A DNA stretch of 24,373 bases from an uncultured Collinsella sp. (GTDB lineage: Bacteria; Actinomycetota; Coriobacteriia; Coriobacteriales; Coriobacteriaceae): assembly GCA_902496005.1 (NCBI GenBank), contig CABUZI010000013.1, positions 1 through 24,373 on the forward strand, given 5' to 3'. This document shows, piece by piece, positions 1-7,865 of this stretch; within the stretch, counting starts at the first letter, position 1, and the number at the start of each line of letters is the position of its first letter. Made by a program: the position numbers and the translations under genes. Under the pieces are notes generated by a model. That model saw only the letters and a list, made by a program, of their open reading frames with translations, did no database searches and was not told the origin of the DNA.

Positions 1-1
1 G

Positions 2-70
2 GAGTGGGGCGACAGGGCCGTGTGGGAGGACCTCCACCACAGGGACCCGTACCCGTTCTGGCTGGATTAA
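2..70 (+). CDS. 3' end of an upstream gene (partial)
   Basis: The second reading frame is open from the window edge to a TAA at 68-70 and gives 22 residues ending in DPYPFWLD. The charged and aromatic residue mix looks like a genuine protein tail. Neither family nor function can be recognised from so short a piece. It is followed by about 390 nt without a convincing gene. Confidence 0.4.
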   Translation, partial: EWGDRAVWEDLHHRDPYPFWLD

Positions 71-458
71 TGGATGGAAACGGGTGTTCTATCGGGACAC
101 ACATTTTGTCCTATAAGCCCAGATTTAAATGAGTGGTTGCGTGCGCGAAAGGCTGGCGTGACAGTCGGTCAGCTCGTGCGTTGTTGCGAACTCGGTGAGG
201 CAACGGTTAAAAGGGCAACTGCTGGCTGGCGCGAAGCCTCAAATGATCCGTTTTCCTCCGTCCCCAGGGGATCAGGTGATGCGCATCTGTGCGTAGCTGC
301 GTGCGTATGATTGCGTGAGTATACGTGTATATGCGCCGTTAACTCCTGAATTTTGACCATTTAGCGGTAATACACGCAGAAGCACGCACATACACGCGCA
401 TTTGTGCGAATATAGAGCTGTCAGAAATGAAAGACTTTTCACGATGTAGGGGGCACAT
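71..458. other. Intergenic region, no gene supported
   Basis: I see no convincing gene here. A 78-codon frame from 74 has no ribosome binding site and an uninformative sequence. From about 280 to 410 the DNA is rich in GTGCG/CGCAC-type words, including GCGCATCTGTGCG and GCGCATTTGTGCG about 120 bp apart, which could be regulator half-sites for the oxidoreductase operon. No clean -35/-10 pair or intrinsic terminator was found. Confidence 0.5.
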
Positions 459-1538
459 ATGGCAGATTCCAAGCAGGCTCCACTCGACTCCGCGGCAGCC
501 GCAAAGGCAGCGTTCGCTTCGGTCCAGGGCAAGCCGTTCCCCGATGATATCTTTACGGCTCCCGAGCTTCGTTGGGCTGTGATCGGGTGCGGCGTTATCG
601 CCAACCAGATGGCCCAGTCTCTCGCTCTTGCCGGTCGCAAGCTTGCGGGCGTCGCTAACCGCACGCTGTCAAAGGCTCAAGCTTTTGCCGAGCAGTATGG
701 CATCGAGAAGGTCTATGAAACGGCCGAGGACCTCTATACCGACCCTAACATCGACGCGATCTATATCACCACTCCGCATAACACGCATATCACCTACCTG
801 CGCGCCGCCCTGGCAGCTGGCAAGCACGTGCTCTGCGAAAAGGCCATTACCCTCAACTCCGCCGAGCTCGACGAGGCACGTGCCATTGCCGACGAGCATA
901 ACGTGGTCCTTATGGACGCTACAACGGTGCTCCACATGCCCTTATATCAAGAGCTGCGCCGCCGCATGGATGCCGCTGAGTTTGGCCGCATGAACCTCGC
1001 TCAGCTCAACTTTGGCAGCTACAAGGAGTACGGCGATCTGACCAACCGTTTCTACAATCGCAACCTTGCTGGCGGTGCCATGCTCGACATTGGCGTCTAT
1101 GCTCTGTCCGTTATGCGCCTCTTTATGGCAAGCCAGCCCGCTGAGGTCGTTTCGCTGGGCAACACCTGTGAGACCGGCGTTGACGTTGCGGGCGGCATCG
1201 TCTGCCGTAATGCCGAGCAGCAGCTGGGTGTTGTGAGTCTTACGCTTCACTCCAAGCAGCCCAAGCGCTCGGTCATCAGCTTTGACAAGTGCTATATCGA
1301 GGTCAACGAGTATCCGCGTGCCGATCACGCGACCATTGTGTGGACTGCGGACGGCCACCGCGAGGAGGTCCACGCCGGCACCGAGGCTTACGCCCTGTGC
1401 TATGAGATGGCCGACCTCGAGAAGGCGGTTGCCGGCGACGACTCCAAGCGTGAGCTGCTGGATTATGCTTATGATGTTATGGAGCTTATGACCAAGCTCC
1501 GCGCCGACTGGGGAGTCGTGTACCCCGAGGAGGAGTAG
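459..1538 (+). CDS. Gfo/Idh/MocA family NAD(P)-dependent oxidoreductase
   Basis: This is a 359-aa cytosolic sugar or cyclitol dehydrogenase-like protein. The Rossmann nucleotide-binding motif GCGVIANQ is at residues 43-50. The family's catalytic-lysine motif appears as CEKAITLN (Lys about 128), in place of the usual EKP. GGAMLDIGVYALS at about 205-217 matches the GGG-x-L-x-D-x-G block of the C-terminal substrate domain. The ATG at 459 follows a TAGGGGG ribosome site by 6 nt. The first 35 residues are an Ala-rich extension before the Rossmann fold. Only 3 nt separate its stop from the downstream DeoR regulator, so the two are probably co-transcribed. Members of this family oxidise or reduce sugars, inositols and their phosphates; the substrate cannot be read from sequence, but the neighbouring fructose-type PTS favours a carbohydrate role (inference). 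Confidence 0.9.
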   Translation: MADSKQAPLDSAAAAKAAFASVQGKPFPDDIFTAPELRWAVIGCGVIANQMAQSLALAGRKLAGVANRTLSKAQAFAEQYGIEKVYETAEDLYTDPNIDAIYITTPHNTHITYLRAALAAGKHVLCEKAITLNSAELDEARAIADEHNVVLMDATTVLHMPLYQELRRRMDAAEFGRMNLAQLNFGSYKEYGDLTNRFYNRNLAGGAMLDIGVYALSVMRLFMASQPAEVVSLGNTCETGVDVAGGIVCRNAEQQLGVVSLTLHSKQPKRSVISFDKCYIEVNEYPRADHATIVWTADGHREEVHAGTEAYALCYEMADLEKAVAGDDSKRELLDYAYDVMELMTKLRADWGVVYPEEE

Positions 1539-1541
1539 GCG

Positions 1542-2288
1542 ATGCTTGCGGAAGATAGGCTCAACGCGATTGTGTCGATGGTGCAGCAGGCTGGCTCGGT
1601 TACTGTGCCAGAGCTTGCCGATACCCTGGGCGTGACGGCGTCTACCATTCGGCGCGACCTGCAGACGCTCGATCGAGCGCACCGCATCGCCAAGGTCCAC
1701 GGCGGAGCGACGAGTCTTGAACGCGCGCACGTGACGCGCGACCTAACGCTCAATGAGCGCAGCGACCTCCATAACGACGACAAGGAGCGTATCTGCGCCC
1801 GTGCGGCGGCGCTTGTGGAGCCCGAGAGCTTTGTATACATCGACTCGGGCTCGACGACGCTCAAGCTCATCGAGCATCTTCCACACCTTGAAGGTGTCAC
1901 CTACGTGACCGACTCCGTGCTCCATGCTCAGCATCTCGCCCTGCGCGGCATGCGCACTGTGGTGTTGGGTGGCGAGCTCAAGCCCGAGACCGAGGCGCTC
2001 GTTGGCCCCGATGCCTTGGCAACCCTAGACCACTACAACTTCAACTGTGGCTTTTGGGGTTCTAACGGCATTGCTGCCGAGCAGGGCTTCACGGCGCCAG
2101 ATATCGAGGAGGCGCAAGTAAAGCGCATCTCGATGCGCCATACGGCCAAGCGCTTCGTAATCTCGGACGCCAGCAAATTTGGCATGGTGGCGCCCGTCAA
2201 GTTTGCGGACTTCCGCGACGCAACGGTTATCACCGCGGGCGAGGTGCCCGCCAAGTACCAGACGATGGAAAACGTCATCACGGTTTAG
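1542..2288 (+). CDS. DeoR-family sugar-operon transcriptional regulator
   Basis: This is a 248-aa DNA-binding regulator of sugar catabolism. The N-terminal winged helix-turn-helix spans about residues 3-57, with the DeoR signature around VTASTIRRDL and the family's HGGA at about 54-57. The C-terminal DeoRC sensor domain, which binds a phosphorylated sugar in known members, contains IDSGSTT (about 105-111), VLGGELKPETEALVGP and a VISDASKFG block near residue 210. The ATG at 1542 sits behind GAGGAGGAG, which is the end of the preceding gene, so the pair is translationally close. It is the likely regulator of this operon and of the PTS gene 255 nt downstream; repression relieved by a sugar phosphate is the family norm, not something shown here. 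No operator was identified with confidence. Confidence 0.92.
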   Translation: MLAEDRLNAIVSMVQQAGSVTVPELADTLGVTASTIRRDLQTLDRAHRIAKVHGGATSLERAHVTRDLTLNERSDLHNDDKERICARAAALVEPESFVYIDSGSTTLKLIEHLPHLEGVTYVTDSVLHAQHLALRGMRTVVLGGELKPETEALVGPDALATLDHYNFNCGFWGSNGIAAEQGFTAPDIEEAQVKRISMRHTAKRFVISDASKFGMVAPVKFADFRDATVITAGEVPAKYQTMENVITV

Positions 2289-2307
2289 CAACGGGGCGAA
2301 GTAAGGC

Positions 2308-2347
2308 CAAAACCACCACAAAGGTGCCTGTCCCCATTGTGGTGGTT
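2308..2347. repeat. 40-bp REP-like palindrome, copy 1
   Basis: An 11-bp perfect stem (AACCACCACAA at 2311-2321 with TTGTGGTGGTT at 2337-2347) encloses a 15-nt loop containing AGGTGCCTGTCCCC. The same 40 bases occur without mismatch at 4440-4479. It lies 20 bp after the regulator's stop codon and could act as a weak terminator, although no U-tract follows. The form and placement resemble REP elements. Confidence 0.8.
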
Positions 2348-2348
2348 C

Positions 2349-2422
2349 CGATGGCCCCGTCGGGCATGATTTCCCAGTACCCCTGTTTCCATACGACGTG
2401 ATCATGCCCGCCGGGGCCATCG
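2349..2422. repeat. Long inverted repeat upstream of the PTS gene
   Basis: Arms 2349-2370 and 2401-2422 are reverse complements over 22 bp with one mismatch, around a 30-nt loop. Each arm contains the core GGGCATGAT/ATCATGCCC. There is no U-run after it, so it is not a standard intrinsic terminator. A second small hairpin (GCGCCG at 2441-2446 with CGGCGC at 2453-2458) follows. Possible roles are an mRNA-stabilising or attenuating structure in the leader of the PTS gene, or an inserted palindromic element. Confidence 0.75.
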
Positions 2423-2543
2423 TATAGATATCGCTTAAAAGCGCCGTCACTTCGGCGCTATCAATCACTCAAACACAAGGTAATACGCAGGTTGTGACCC
2501 TCAGAAGGGGAGGGCTGGGCCTGCTTGTGCAAAAGGAGGAAAC

Positions 2544-4034
2544 ATGTCAGCTGCAAACGAGAAGGTGGGGGGCGGCACTTACGATGTCGTTGCCATCACG
2601 GCATGTCCAACGGGCATTGCTCACACATTTATGGCGGCCAAAGGGTTGGAAGACCAGGCAGCCAAGATGGGCGTGAGCATTAAGGTCGAGACTCAGGGTT
2701 CGGGCGGCGCTAAAAATGTACTGACCGCGGCAGACATCGCTGGTGCCAAGGGTGTCATCATTGCGGCGGATAAAAATGTCGAGCTCGATCGCTTCGATGG
2801 CAAGCCGGTTTACTCCTGTGCGGTGACGCGTGGCATTAATGACGCCGAGGAACTTATCAATATTGCGCTTGCGGGCAATGCGCCTATTCATCATGTGTCC
2901 GGCGGCGCCGCGGTACAGGCGGCTGCCGAGGGCGAATCCGAGGGTTTGGGCCGCAGGGTCTATAAGGACCTGATGAACGGCGTTTCGCACATGCTCCCCT
3001 TTGTTGTTGGCGGCGGCATCCTCATGGCGCTTTCGTTCTTGCTGGACCAGGCGGGGCTGGGCACGAGCGCATACGGCCACAGCACTCCGGTCGCGGCCTT
3101 CTTTAACCTTGCGGGCAACCAGGCGTTCAACTTTATGCTCCCCATCCTTGCGGGCTATATTGCCATGTCCATTGCTGACCGTCCGGGCTTGGCCGCGGGC
3201 TTTGTGGGTGGCTGGATTGCAAAGCAGGGCTTTACGTTGGGCTATCTCACCACGGCAATGGATGCCGACGCCCAGGCTCAGCTTGTCTCTGCTGGCTTTT
3301 TGGGCGCGCTGCTGGTCGGTTTTGCCGCCGGCATTATCGTCAATGCGCTCAAGAAGGCTGCAAGCGTGCTACCCGAGTCGCTCGACGGTATCAAGCCCAT
3401 GCTCATCTACCCCGTGCTGGGCATTCTCTTTACGAGTCTCTTTATGATGGCCGTTAACCCGATTATGGGCGTTATCAACACCGCCATTAGCGGCGCGCTC
3501 AACGGTCTTTCGGGCACGAGCATCGTTCTTTTGGGCATTATCTGCGCCGGTATGCAGGCGACCGACATGGGTGGTCCCATCAACAAGGCCGCATATGTCT
3601 TTGGCACCGCGGCCCTTGCCGAGCAAACGCTGCAGGGCAATATGATCATGGCTGCCGTCATGGCGGGCGGTATGGTACCGCCGATGGTCATCGCGCTCTC
3701 CACGACGTTCTTTAAGAACCGCTGGACCGAGGCCGATCGCAAGGCAGGCCTGGTGAACTACATCATGGGTCTGTCGTTTATCACCGAGGGTGCCATTCCC
3801 TTTGCCGCGGCCGATCCGCTTCGCGTGTTGCCCGCCTGCATCCTGGGATCTGCGACCGCCGGCGGTCTTTCGATGCTCTTTGGTTGCGCGAGCCCCGCTC
3901 CGCACGGTGGCGCCTGGGTTATCGCGGTCATCACGAACCCGGTGCAGTACCTGTTGGCCCTTGCTATCGGCGCTGTGGTCGGCTGCTTGGTTCTGAGCTT
4001 CCTTAAGAAGCCTCTCGACAAGGCTACCGAGTAG
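2544..4034 (+). CDS. PTS fructose-family transporter, fused IIB-IIC subunits
   Basis: This 496-aa membrane permease takes up and phosphorylates a sugar. The N-terminal EIIB domain (about 12-110) carries the phospho-cysteine motif ACPTGIAHTFMAA with Cys21. After a linker rich in Ala and Glu, the EIIC domain (about 136-490) has many hydrophobic segments and the fructose-family blocks MGGPINKAA, FITEGAIPFAAADP and SPAPHGG, which mark EIIC as complete. The ATG at 2544 has a strong ribosome site (AAGGAGG). A fused EIIA domain, common in FruA proteins, is absent, and no EIIA, sugar-phosphate kinase, HPr or EI gene is in the window, so phosphate must come from a subunit encoded elsewhere. The DeoR regulator upstream is the probable controller. 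Fructose is the best guess; mannosyl-type or other ketose substrates are possible. Confidence 0.93.
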   Translation: MSAANEKVGGGTYDVVAITACPTGIAHTFMAAKGLEDQAAKMGVSIKVETQGSGGAKNVLTAADIAGAKGVIIAADKNVELDRFDGKPVYSCAVTRGINDAEELINIALAGNAPIHHVSGGAAVQAAAEGESEGLGRRVYKDLMNGVSHMLPFVVGGGILMALSFLLDQAGLGTSAYGHSTPVAAFFNLAGNQAFNFMLPILAGYIAMSIADRPGLAAGFVGGWIAKQGFTLGYLTTAMDADAQAQLVSAGFLGALLVGFAAGIIVNALKKAASVLPESLDGIKPMLIYPVLGILFTSLFMMAVNPIMGVINTAISGALNGLSGTSIVLLGIICAGMQATDMGGPINKAAYVFGTAALAEQTLQGNMIMAAVMAGGMVPPMVIALSTTFFKNRWTEADRKAGLVNYIMGLSFITEGAIPFAAADPLRVLPACILGSATAGGLSMLFGCASPAPHGGAWVIAVITNPVQYLLALAIGAVVGCLVLSFLKKPLDKATE

Positions 4035-4060
4035 CGGGAGCGGAAGGGTCTTGCCAATGG

Positions 4061-4099
4061 AAAGGCGGCAACGTCCACCAGGGACGTTGCCGCCTTTTG
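4061..4099 (+). terminator. Intrinsic terminator after the PTS gene
   Basis: Arms 4061-4076 and 4082-4097 are a perfect 16-bp GC-rich stem around a 5-nt loop, with AAAGG leading in and CCTTTTG leading out. It lies 27 bp after the PTS stop codon. Confidence 0.92.
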
Positions 4100-4114
4100 C
4101 TGTTTGGGGATTTG

Positions 4115-4409
4115 TCTCGATCTGTAACAGGAAGAGAGGGATATGGGTTCCAGATGTTACAAGCTGAGATATTTTTCCTGGTGGTCCCATAACGTCTCAA
4201 TCTGTAACAGGAAGGTCAAAATGCGGGCTCCAGATGTTACAGATCGAGATGATTTCTCCGGTGGGATCCGAATATCTCAATCTGTAACATCTTGGGCCGA
4301 TTTTGCCGAGTTGTTGTTACAGATTGAGATTTTCCCTTGAGGGGGATTCGAATGTCTCGATCTGTAACAGATAGACCGGAAAATGGGTTCTAACTGTTAC
4401 AGATCGAGA
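4115..4409. repeat. Array of eight alternating 15-bp motifs at exact 40-bp spacing
   Basis: Motif TCTCRATCTGTAACA occurs at 4115, 4195, 4275 and 4355. Its reverse complement TGTTACAGATYGAGA occurs at 4155, 4235, 4315 and 4395. Consecutive motif starts are therefore exactly 40 bp apart, alternating in orientation, giving four 80-bp units. Copy 2 (4155) is the most decayed (TGTTACAAGCTGAGA). The 25-bp spacers are diverged but related: those after forward motifs often read GGAA...GGGTTCCAGA, and those after reverse motifs begin T-rich and then GGTGGGATC-like. It lies in a 3'-to-3' junction between the PTS terminator and the pseudouridine synthase. No coding sense was found in it. Function unknown. 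Confidence 0.95.
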
Positions 4410-4439
4410 CATTTTGGGACCGCGGTTGAACCATTGCGG

Positions 4440-4479
4440 CAAAACCACCACAAAGGTGCCTGTCCCCATTGTGGTGGTT
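4440..4479. repeat. 40-bp REP-like palindrome, copy 2
   Basis: This is identical over 40 bases to 2308-2347. Its last base is also part of the minus-strand stop codon (4479-4481) of the pseudouridine synthase, so it forms that gene's immediate 3' end. Relative to the gene it follows, it is in the opposite orientation to copy 1. On the minus strand the stem is followed by TTTTG, so it may terminate that transcript. Confidence 0.8.
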
Positions 4480-5138
4480 TAGGGCTCCCAGGGGCAGGGG
4501 GCTTCGATGTGGATGTGCTCGCCGGTTACGGGATGCGTGAAGGACACGCTGTGGGCGTGGAGCATCAGGCCGCAGGGGCGCGGCGTTCCGTACAGGTCGT
4601 CGCCAACCAGGGGATGATGCTCGCTTGCCAGGTGCACACGGATTTGGTGCTTGCGGCCGGTGAGCAACTCGACATCGATATACGAGCGCGCGGGCAGGCC
4701 ACGACGGCTCTTAAGACGTTTGAGCACCTTCACGCGAGTTTGAGACGGCTTGCCGCTGGCGCCGACGCGCATCTTTCGGCTGTCGTGACGGTCGCGGGCG
4801 ATGGGCTTGTCGATGAGCTTCTTGTTCCAGTCGATCTTGCCCTCGGCCAGCGCCAGATAGTGCTTTTCGAAGGCGTGGTCGATGACCATTTGGTCAAAGG
4901 CGGGCTGCGTCTGTTTGTCGAGCGAAAACAACACCACGCCGGTGGTGTTGCGGTCCAGGCGGTTGAGCGGCTGCATGTCGGTCGCGGCAAAGCCGTCACC
5001 CATCGCCAGCAGCAGGTCGCTGGCGTAGTCGGTGAGCGTGCGCTCGCCGGTGCCGTCGCCGTGGACGATCATGCCGGCGGGCTTGTCGATGGCCATGAGC
5101 CAGGCGTCGCAGTAAAGGACTTGAGGTTCTTCGTTCAC
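4479..5138 (-). CDS. RluA-family pseudouridine synthase
   Basis: This 219-aa RNA-modifying enzyme isomerises uridine to pseudouridine in rRNA or tRNA. The catalytic motif reads NRLDRNTTGVVLF, with Asp62 as the expected nucleophile (the family usually has HRLDxxTSG). KPAGMIVHG at about 19-27 and LLTGRKHQIRVHL near 160-172 are further family blocks. No N-terminal S4 domain is present, so it is the short RluA/TruC-like type; the exact target base cannot be told. The start is a GTG at 5136-5138, chosen because AAAGG lies 7 nt upstream on this strand. It begins 15 nt after the stop of the U32 gene, so the two form a probable operon of RNA-modification proteins. Confidence 0.9.
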   Translation of the reverse strand: MNEEPQVLYCDAWLMAIDKPAGMIVHGDGTGERTLTDYASDLLLAMGDGFAATDMQPLNRLDRNTTGVVLFSLDKQTQPAFDQMVIDHAFEKHYLALAEGKIDWNKKLIDKPIARDRHDSRKMRVGASGKPSQTRVKVLKRLKSRRGLPARSYIDVELLTGRKHQIRVHLASEHHPLVGDDLYGTPRPCGLMLHAHSVSFTHPVTGEHIHIEAPCPWEP

Positions 5139-5153
5139 GTGTAAGCCTTTCGG

Positions 5154-7646
5154 TTAGCTAATTCCCACAAACATGCAGCCCGAGGTGGCGCCGCGCAGGC
5201 GGGCGGCGGGCTTGCGGCCGGCCTGTGCTGCTTCGACGGCACGACGGACGCGGGCGACGGCACGGCCCACCTCATCTGTCTCGAGCAGCGTTCCGTCTAC
5301 CATGAGACGACGCACGCCGGCATCGAGCAGCTGAGGAACCTGCGGCGTGAGGTCGATGGGGTAGGCGTCGTACAGGCGAGAGCGGCCATGGATGTCGGTG
5401 CGTACGGGCATGACCTTGCCGTCGATATTCTTGAGTGACAGCTTGCGGGCGCGCAGGCGGCAGTTAGCGCAATCGTGGATGCAGCCATTGGCCACCTGCA
5501 GGATGCAGTGCTCACTCGTCATAACGCGCGGGCGGCCGAACACAGTGATGCCCAGGGCTGCGGGCGCGGCGGTGCCAAGCGAGACGATCTCGTCGAGCGT
5601 GATCTCGGGCGAGAGCCAAAACGCACCGGCTCCGCGCTCGGCAAGTGCCTCCATGCAGGGCGTGTTATGCACCGGCAGGCAAGAGCGAATCTCGGCCGTG
5701 GCGCCGGCATGAGCGGCTACGGCGAGCTCGGAGATATTGCCGACGGCGAGGGTGGCTCCGGCATTGATCCAAGGATCGACGCGCTCGTGGTCGACGGCGC
5801 GGCAGACCTCGTCGAGTACGGGCACGATACCCTGCTCAAATGCATCGGCAGGGGAGAGTCCGACAGCCTCGAGCGCGTCGGTGGTCATATAGATGCGCGT
5901 TGCACCCTCCGCGCGGGCTGCCTCGGCGGCCTCGAGCGAGGTGACGGTGGCGCAGATCTGCGGCTCGTCGCGGTAGTGCTTGGGCATGGGGCGCGTACAT
6001 TTGTCGAGCACCGGCAACTCGAGCGTTTTTGCGCGCTCCTCGTACGGTGCCAGAATGGCCTCTTCCAGCGCCTTACAAGCGGCGGCGCGCACCTTGTGCA
6101 CGGCGGAGAAGCCCATGCCGCAGCCCTCATCGAGCGCCACATCAAAGCTCGCGGCCTCAAAGGGAGAGGAGCCCATGCGCCCGACGTGCTCAACCAGATC
6201 GGATGCCTCGACGGCGCGGGTCTTGGCGGCCTCGACGGTGAAGCCCGTGGCGGTGGCGGTGAGCGCGGGGTTGTCACAGCAGGTGAGTGTGACAGTAAAC
6301 GGCTCGCCCAGGCGCGCCACGACGGACACGTCAACAGCTCGGCGGCGCAGCACATCGCGCTTGAGCGCGGCGCCGGCGGCGTCAATGGCGCTCTGGCTTC
6401 GAATCACGCGCACGCGGCAGCCCTCGGGCATGCTACGGGGCACGCGGCACTCAATGATGTCACCGGCGGCGGCATCATCGGCGGCAATGGTGGTCAGGAA
6501 CTGGTCAAACTCGTTATCGTGGCGAAGCTCCAGCAGGTCGCCTTTGCCCACGGGCTCAAACAGCTCAATGCGGGCGATGGCGGCGCGGCGACGGCGGTCG
6601 TCGGACTTGAGGCCGCGCACATCGCGGTTGGCCGGGCGGCTGCCCAGCACCGTGCCCACGATCTGGCCGCGGTTGTTGGAACGCTCATAGCTCATCATCT
6701 CGTCGCCCGAGGTGCCGTCCTGATAGGCGTGCGTAAAGTCGCGGTTGAAGCAGCGCTTGAGCTGGCGCTGGCGGGCGGCTTCCTCGTCCTTGGCAACGGC
6801 GGCTCCGGATAGCATGTCGTCAATTTCGTGACGATACACATCAACGATGGAGTACACGTAATCGGGTGCCTTCATGCGGCCCTCGAGCTTGAGCGATGCG
6901 GCGCCGGCGTCATACAGACGGCGAACAAGCTGTGAGGTGTTGGTGTCACGCGGGCACAGCGCGCGCTCGCGACCGGCAGGGGAGAGCGCGCGACCGTTCT
7001 CGTCGATCAACTCGTAGGGCAGGCGGCAGGGCTGGGCGCACATGCCGCGGTTGGCCGATCGTCCCGCCATGGCAAAGCTCGACAGCAGGCACAGGCCCGA
7101 GTAGCAAAAGCAGATGGCACCGTGGCTAAAGACTTCAAGGTCCACATCGGGCGCGGCGTCGTGAATGGCGGCGATTTCGTCGATGGAGAGCTCGCGCGAG
7201 AGAGTCACGCGGTCGGCGCCCTGCTCACGGCACCAAAGGGTTCCGCGGTCGTCGTGGATGTTAGCCTGGGTCGAGATATGTGTCTCGATGCCGGGCATGG
7301 TGCGCTTGGACTCAAAGAACAGACCCCAGTCCTGGATAATGAAGGCATCGGCGCCCAGCGTGGAGCAGCGATGAATGAGCTGCAGTGCATCGCCCATCTC
7401 GGACTGCTTGATGACGATGTTGACCGTGACGTAGACGCGCGACCCGGCTAGATGCGCGGCGCGGCAGGCTTGCTCAAAGGCCTCGTCGGTAAAGTTGGTT
7501 GCCTTGCGGCGGGCGTTGAAGCTGCCCATGCCGCAGTAGATGGCGTCTGCCCCGGCGGCGAGCGCGGCGGCAAAGGGCTCCGGGCCTCCGGCGGGGGCCA
7601 AAAGCTCGGGCCTGCGGTTAGTGGTTCGGCTGGCGGTTGCGGTCAT
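5154..7646 (-). CDS. U32 family protein, RlhA/YdcP-like (probable RNA hydroxylation)
   Basis: This 830-aa protein belongs to the U32 'collagenase-like peptidase' family, whose characterised members (RlhA, TrhP, UbiU/UbiV) are Fe-S proteins for hydroxylation rather than proteases. The N-terminal barrel starts with LLAPAGGPEPFAAALAAGAD (about 15-34). The family signature lies at 171-191 with Cys179 and Cys186, followed by Cys203 and Cys207 in the RGMCAQPCRLPYEL block. A DUF3656-like middle region follows. The C-terminal third contains a second cysteine group, CILQVANGCIHDCANC. The length and the three-part layout fit RlhA, which is required for hydroxylation of a 23S rRNA cytidine; the adjacent pseudouridine synthase fits an rRNA-modification operon. 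The ATG at 7646 has AAAGGCAGGA upstream. Assignment to RlhA rather than another U32 subgroup is an inference. Confidence 0.88.
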   Translation of the reverse strand: MTATASRTTNRRPELLAPAGGPEPFAAALAAGADAIYCGMGSFNARRKATNFTDEAFEQACRAAHLAGSRVYVTVNIVIKQSEMGDALQLIHRCSTLGADAFIIQDWGLFFESKRTMPGIETHISTQANIHDDRGTLWCREQGADRVTLSRELSIDEIAAIHDAAPDVDLEVFSHGAICFCYSGLCLLSSFAMAGRSANRGMCAQPCRLPYELIDENGRALSPAGRERALCPRDTNTSQLVRRLYDAGAASLKLEGRMKAPDYVYSIVDVYRHEIDDMLSGAAVAKDEEAARQRQLKRCFNRDFTHAYQDGTSGDEMMSYERSNNRGQIVGTVLGSRPANRDVRGLKSDDRRRRAAIARIELFEPVGKGDLLELRHDNEFDQFLTTIAADDAAAGDIIECRVPRSMPEGCRVRVIRSQSAIDAAGAALKRDVLRRRAVDVSVVARLGEPFTVTLTCCDNPALTATATGFTVEAAKTRAVEASDLVEHVGRMGSSPFEAASFDVALDEGCGMGFSAVHKVRAAACKALEEAILAPYEERAKTLELPVLDKCTRPMPKHYRDEPQICATVTSLEAAEAARAEGATRIYMTTDALEAVGLSPADAFEQGIVPVLDEVCRAVDHERVDPWINAGATLAVGNISELAVAAHAGATAEIRSCLPVHNTPCMEALAERGAGAFWLSPEITLDEIVSLGTAAPAALGITVFGRPRVMTSEHCILQVANGCIHDCANCRLRARKLSLKNIDGKVMPVRTDIHGRSRLYDAYPIDLTPQVPQLLDAGVRRLMVDGTLLETDEVGRAVARVRRAVEAAQAGRKPAARLRGATSGCMFVGIS

Positions 7647-7802
7647 ATCCTGCCTTTCAAAATGCTCAGATATTCAAAAGTATAGTGGCGTCGCTGCGGT
7701 GGGCGACGCCCGCAGCCTAAGCAGGACAAAGTCTTCAGCAGCTTGGACTGGCTGCTCCACATGAGAACCGTTCAGCGGTTCGGGGAAACCGTTGGGCGAT
7801 AA

Positions 7803-7833
7803 AATATTCTCGCAAGCTGATAATATTCTTGCA
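7803..7833. promoter_or_regulatory. Pair of direct repeats upstream of ridA
   Basis: AATATTCTCGCA (7803-7814) and AATATTCTTGCA (7822-7833) match at 11 of 12 bases and start 19 bp apart, in the AT-rich part of the divergent U32/ridA intergenic region. They could be regulator half-sites or part of overlapping promoters. No protein was linked to them. Confidence 0.4.
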
Positions 7834-7865
7834 TCAAACAGAAACCTTGAGTACTATCCCAATCA

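Noticed and set aside
74..310. A 78-codon frame in the first intergenic region.
   Set aside because: No ribosome binding site, no recognisable protein features, and unusual composition for this genome.
942..1730. Long minus-strand open frames opposite the oxidoreductase, PTS, permease and ygfK genes.
   Set aside because: They lie entirely over well-identified genes, lack ribosome sites and give low-information His/Gly/Arg-rich products.
4115..4409. CRISPR array.
   Set aside because: Repeats alternate in orientation, are only 15 bp long and the 25-bp spacers resemble each other; no cas gene is in the window.
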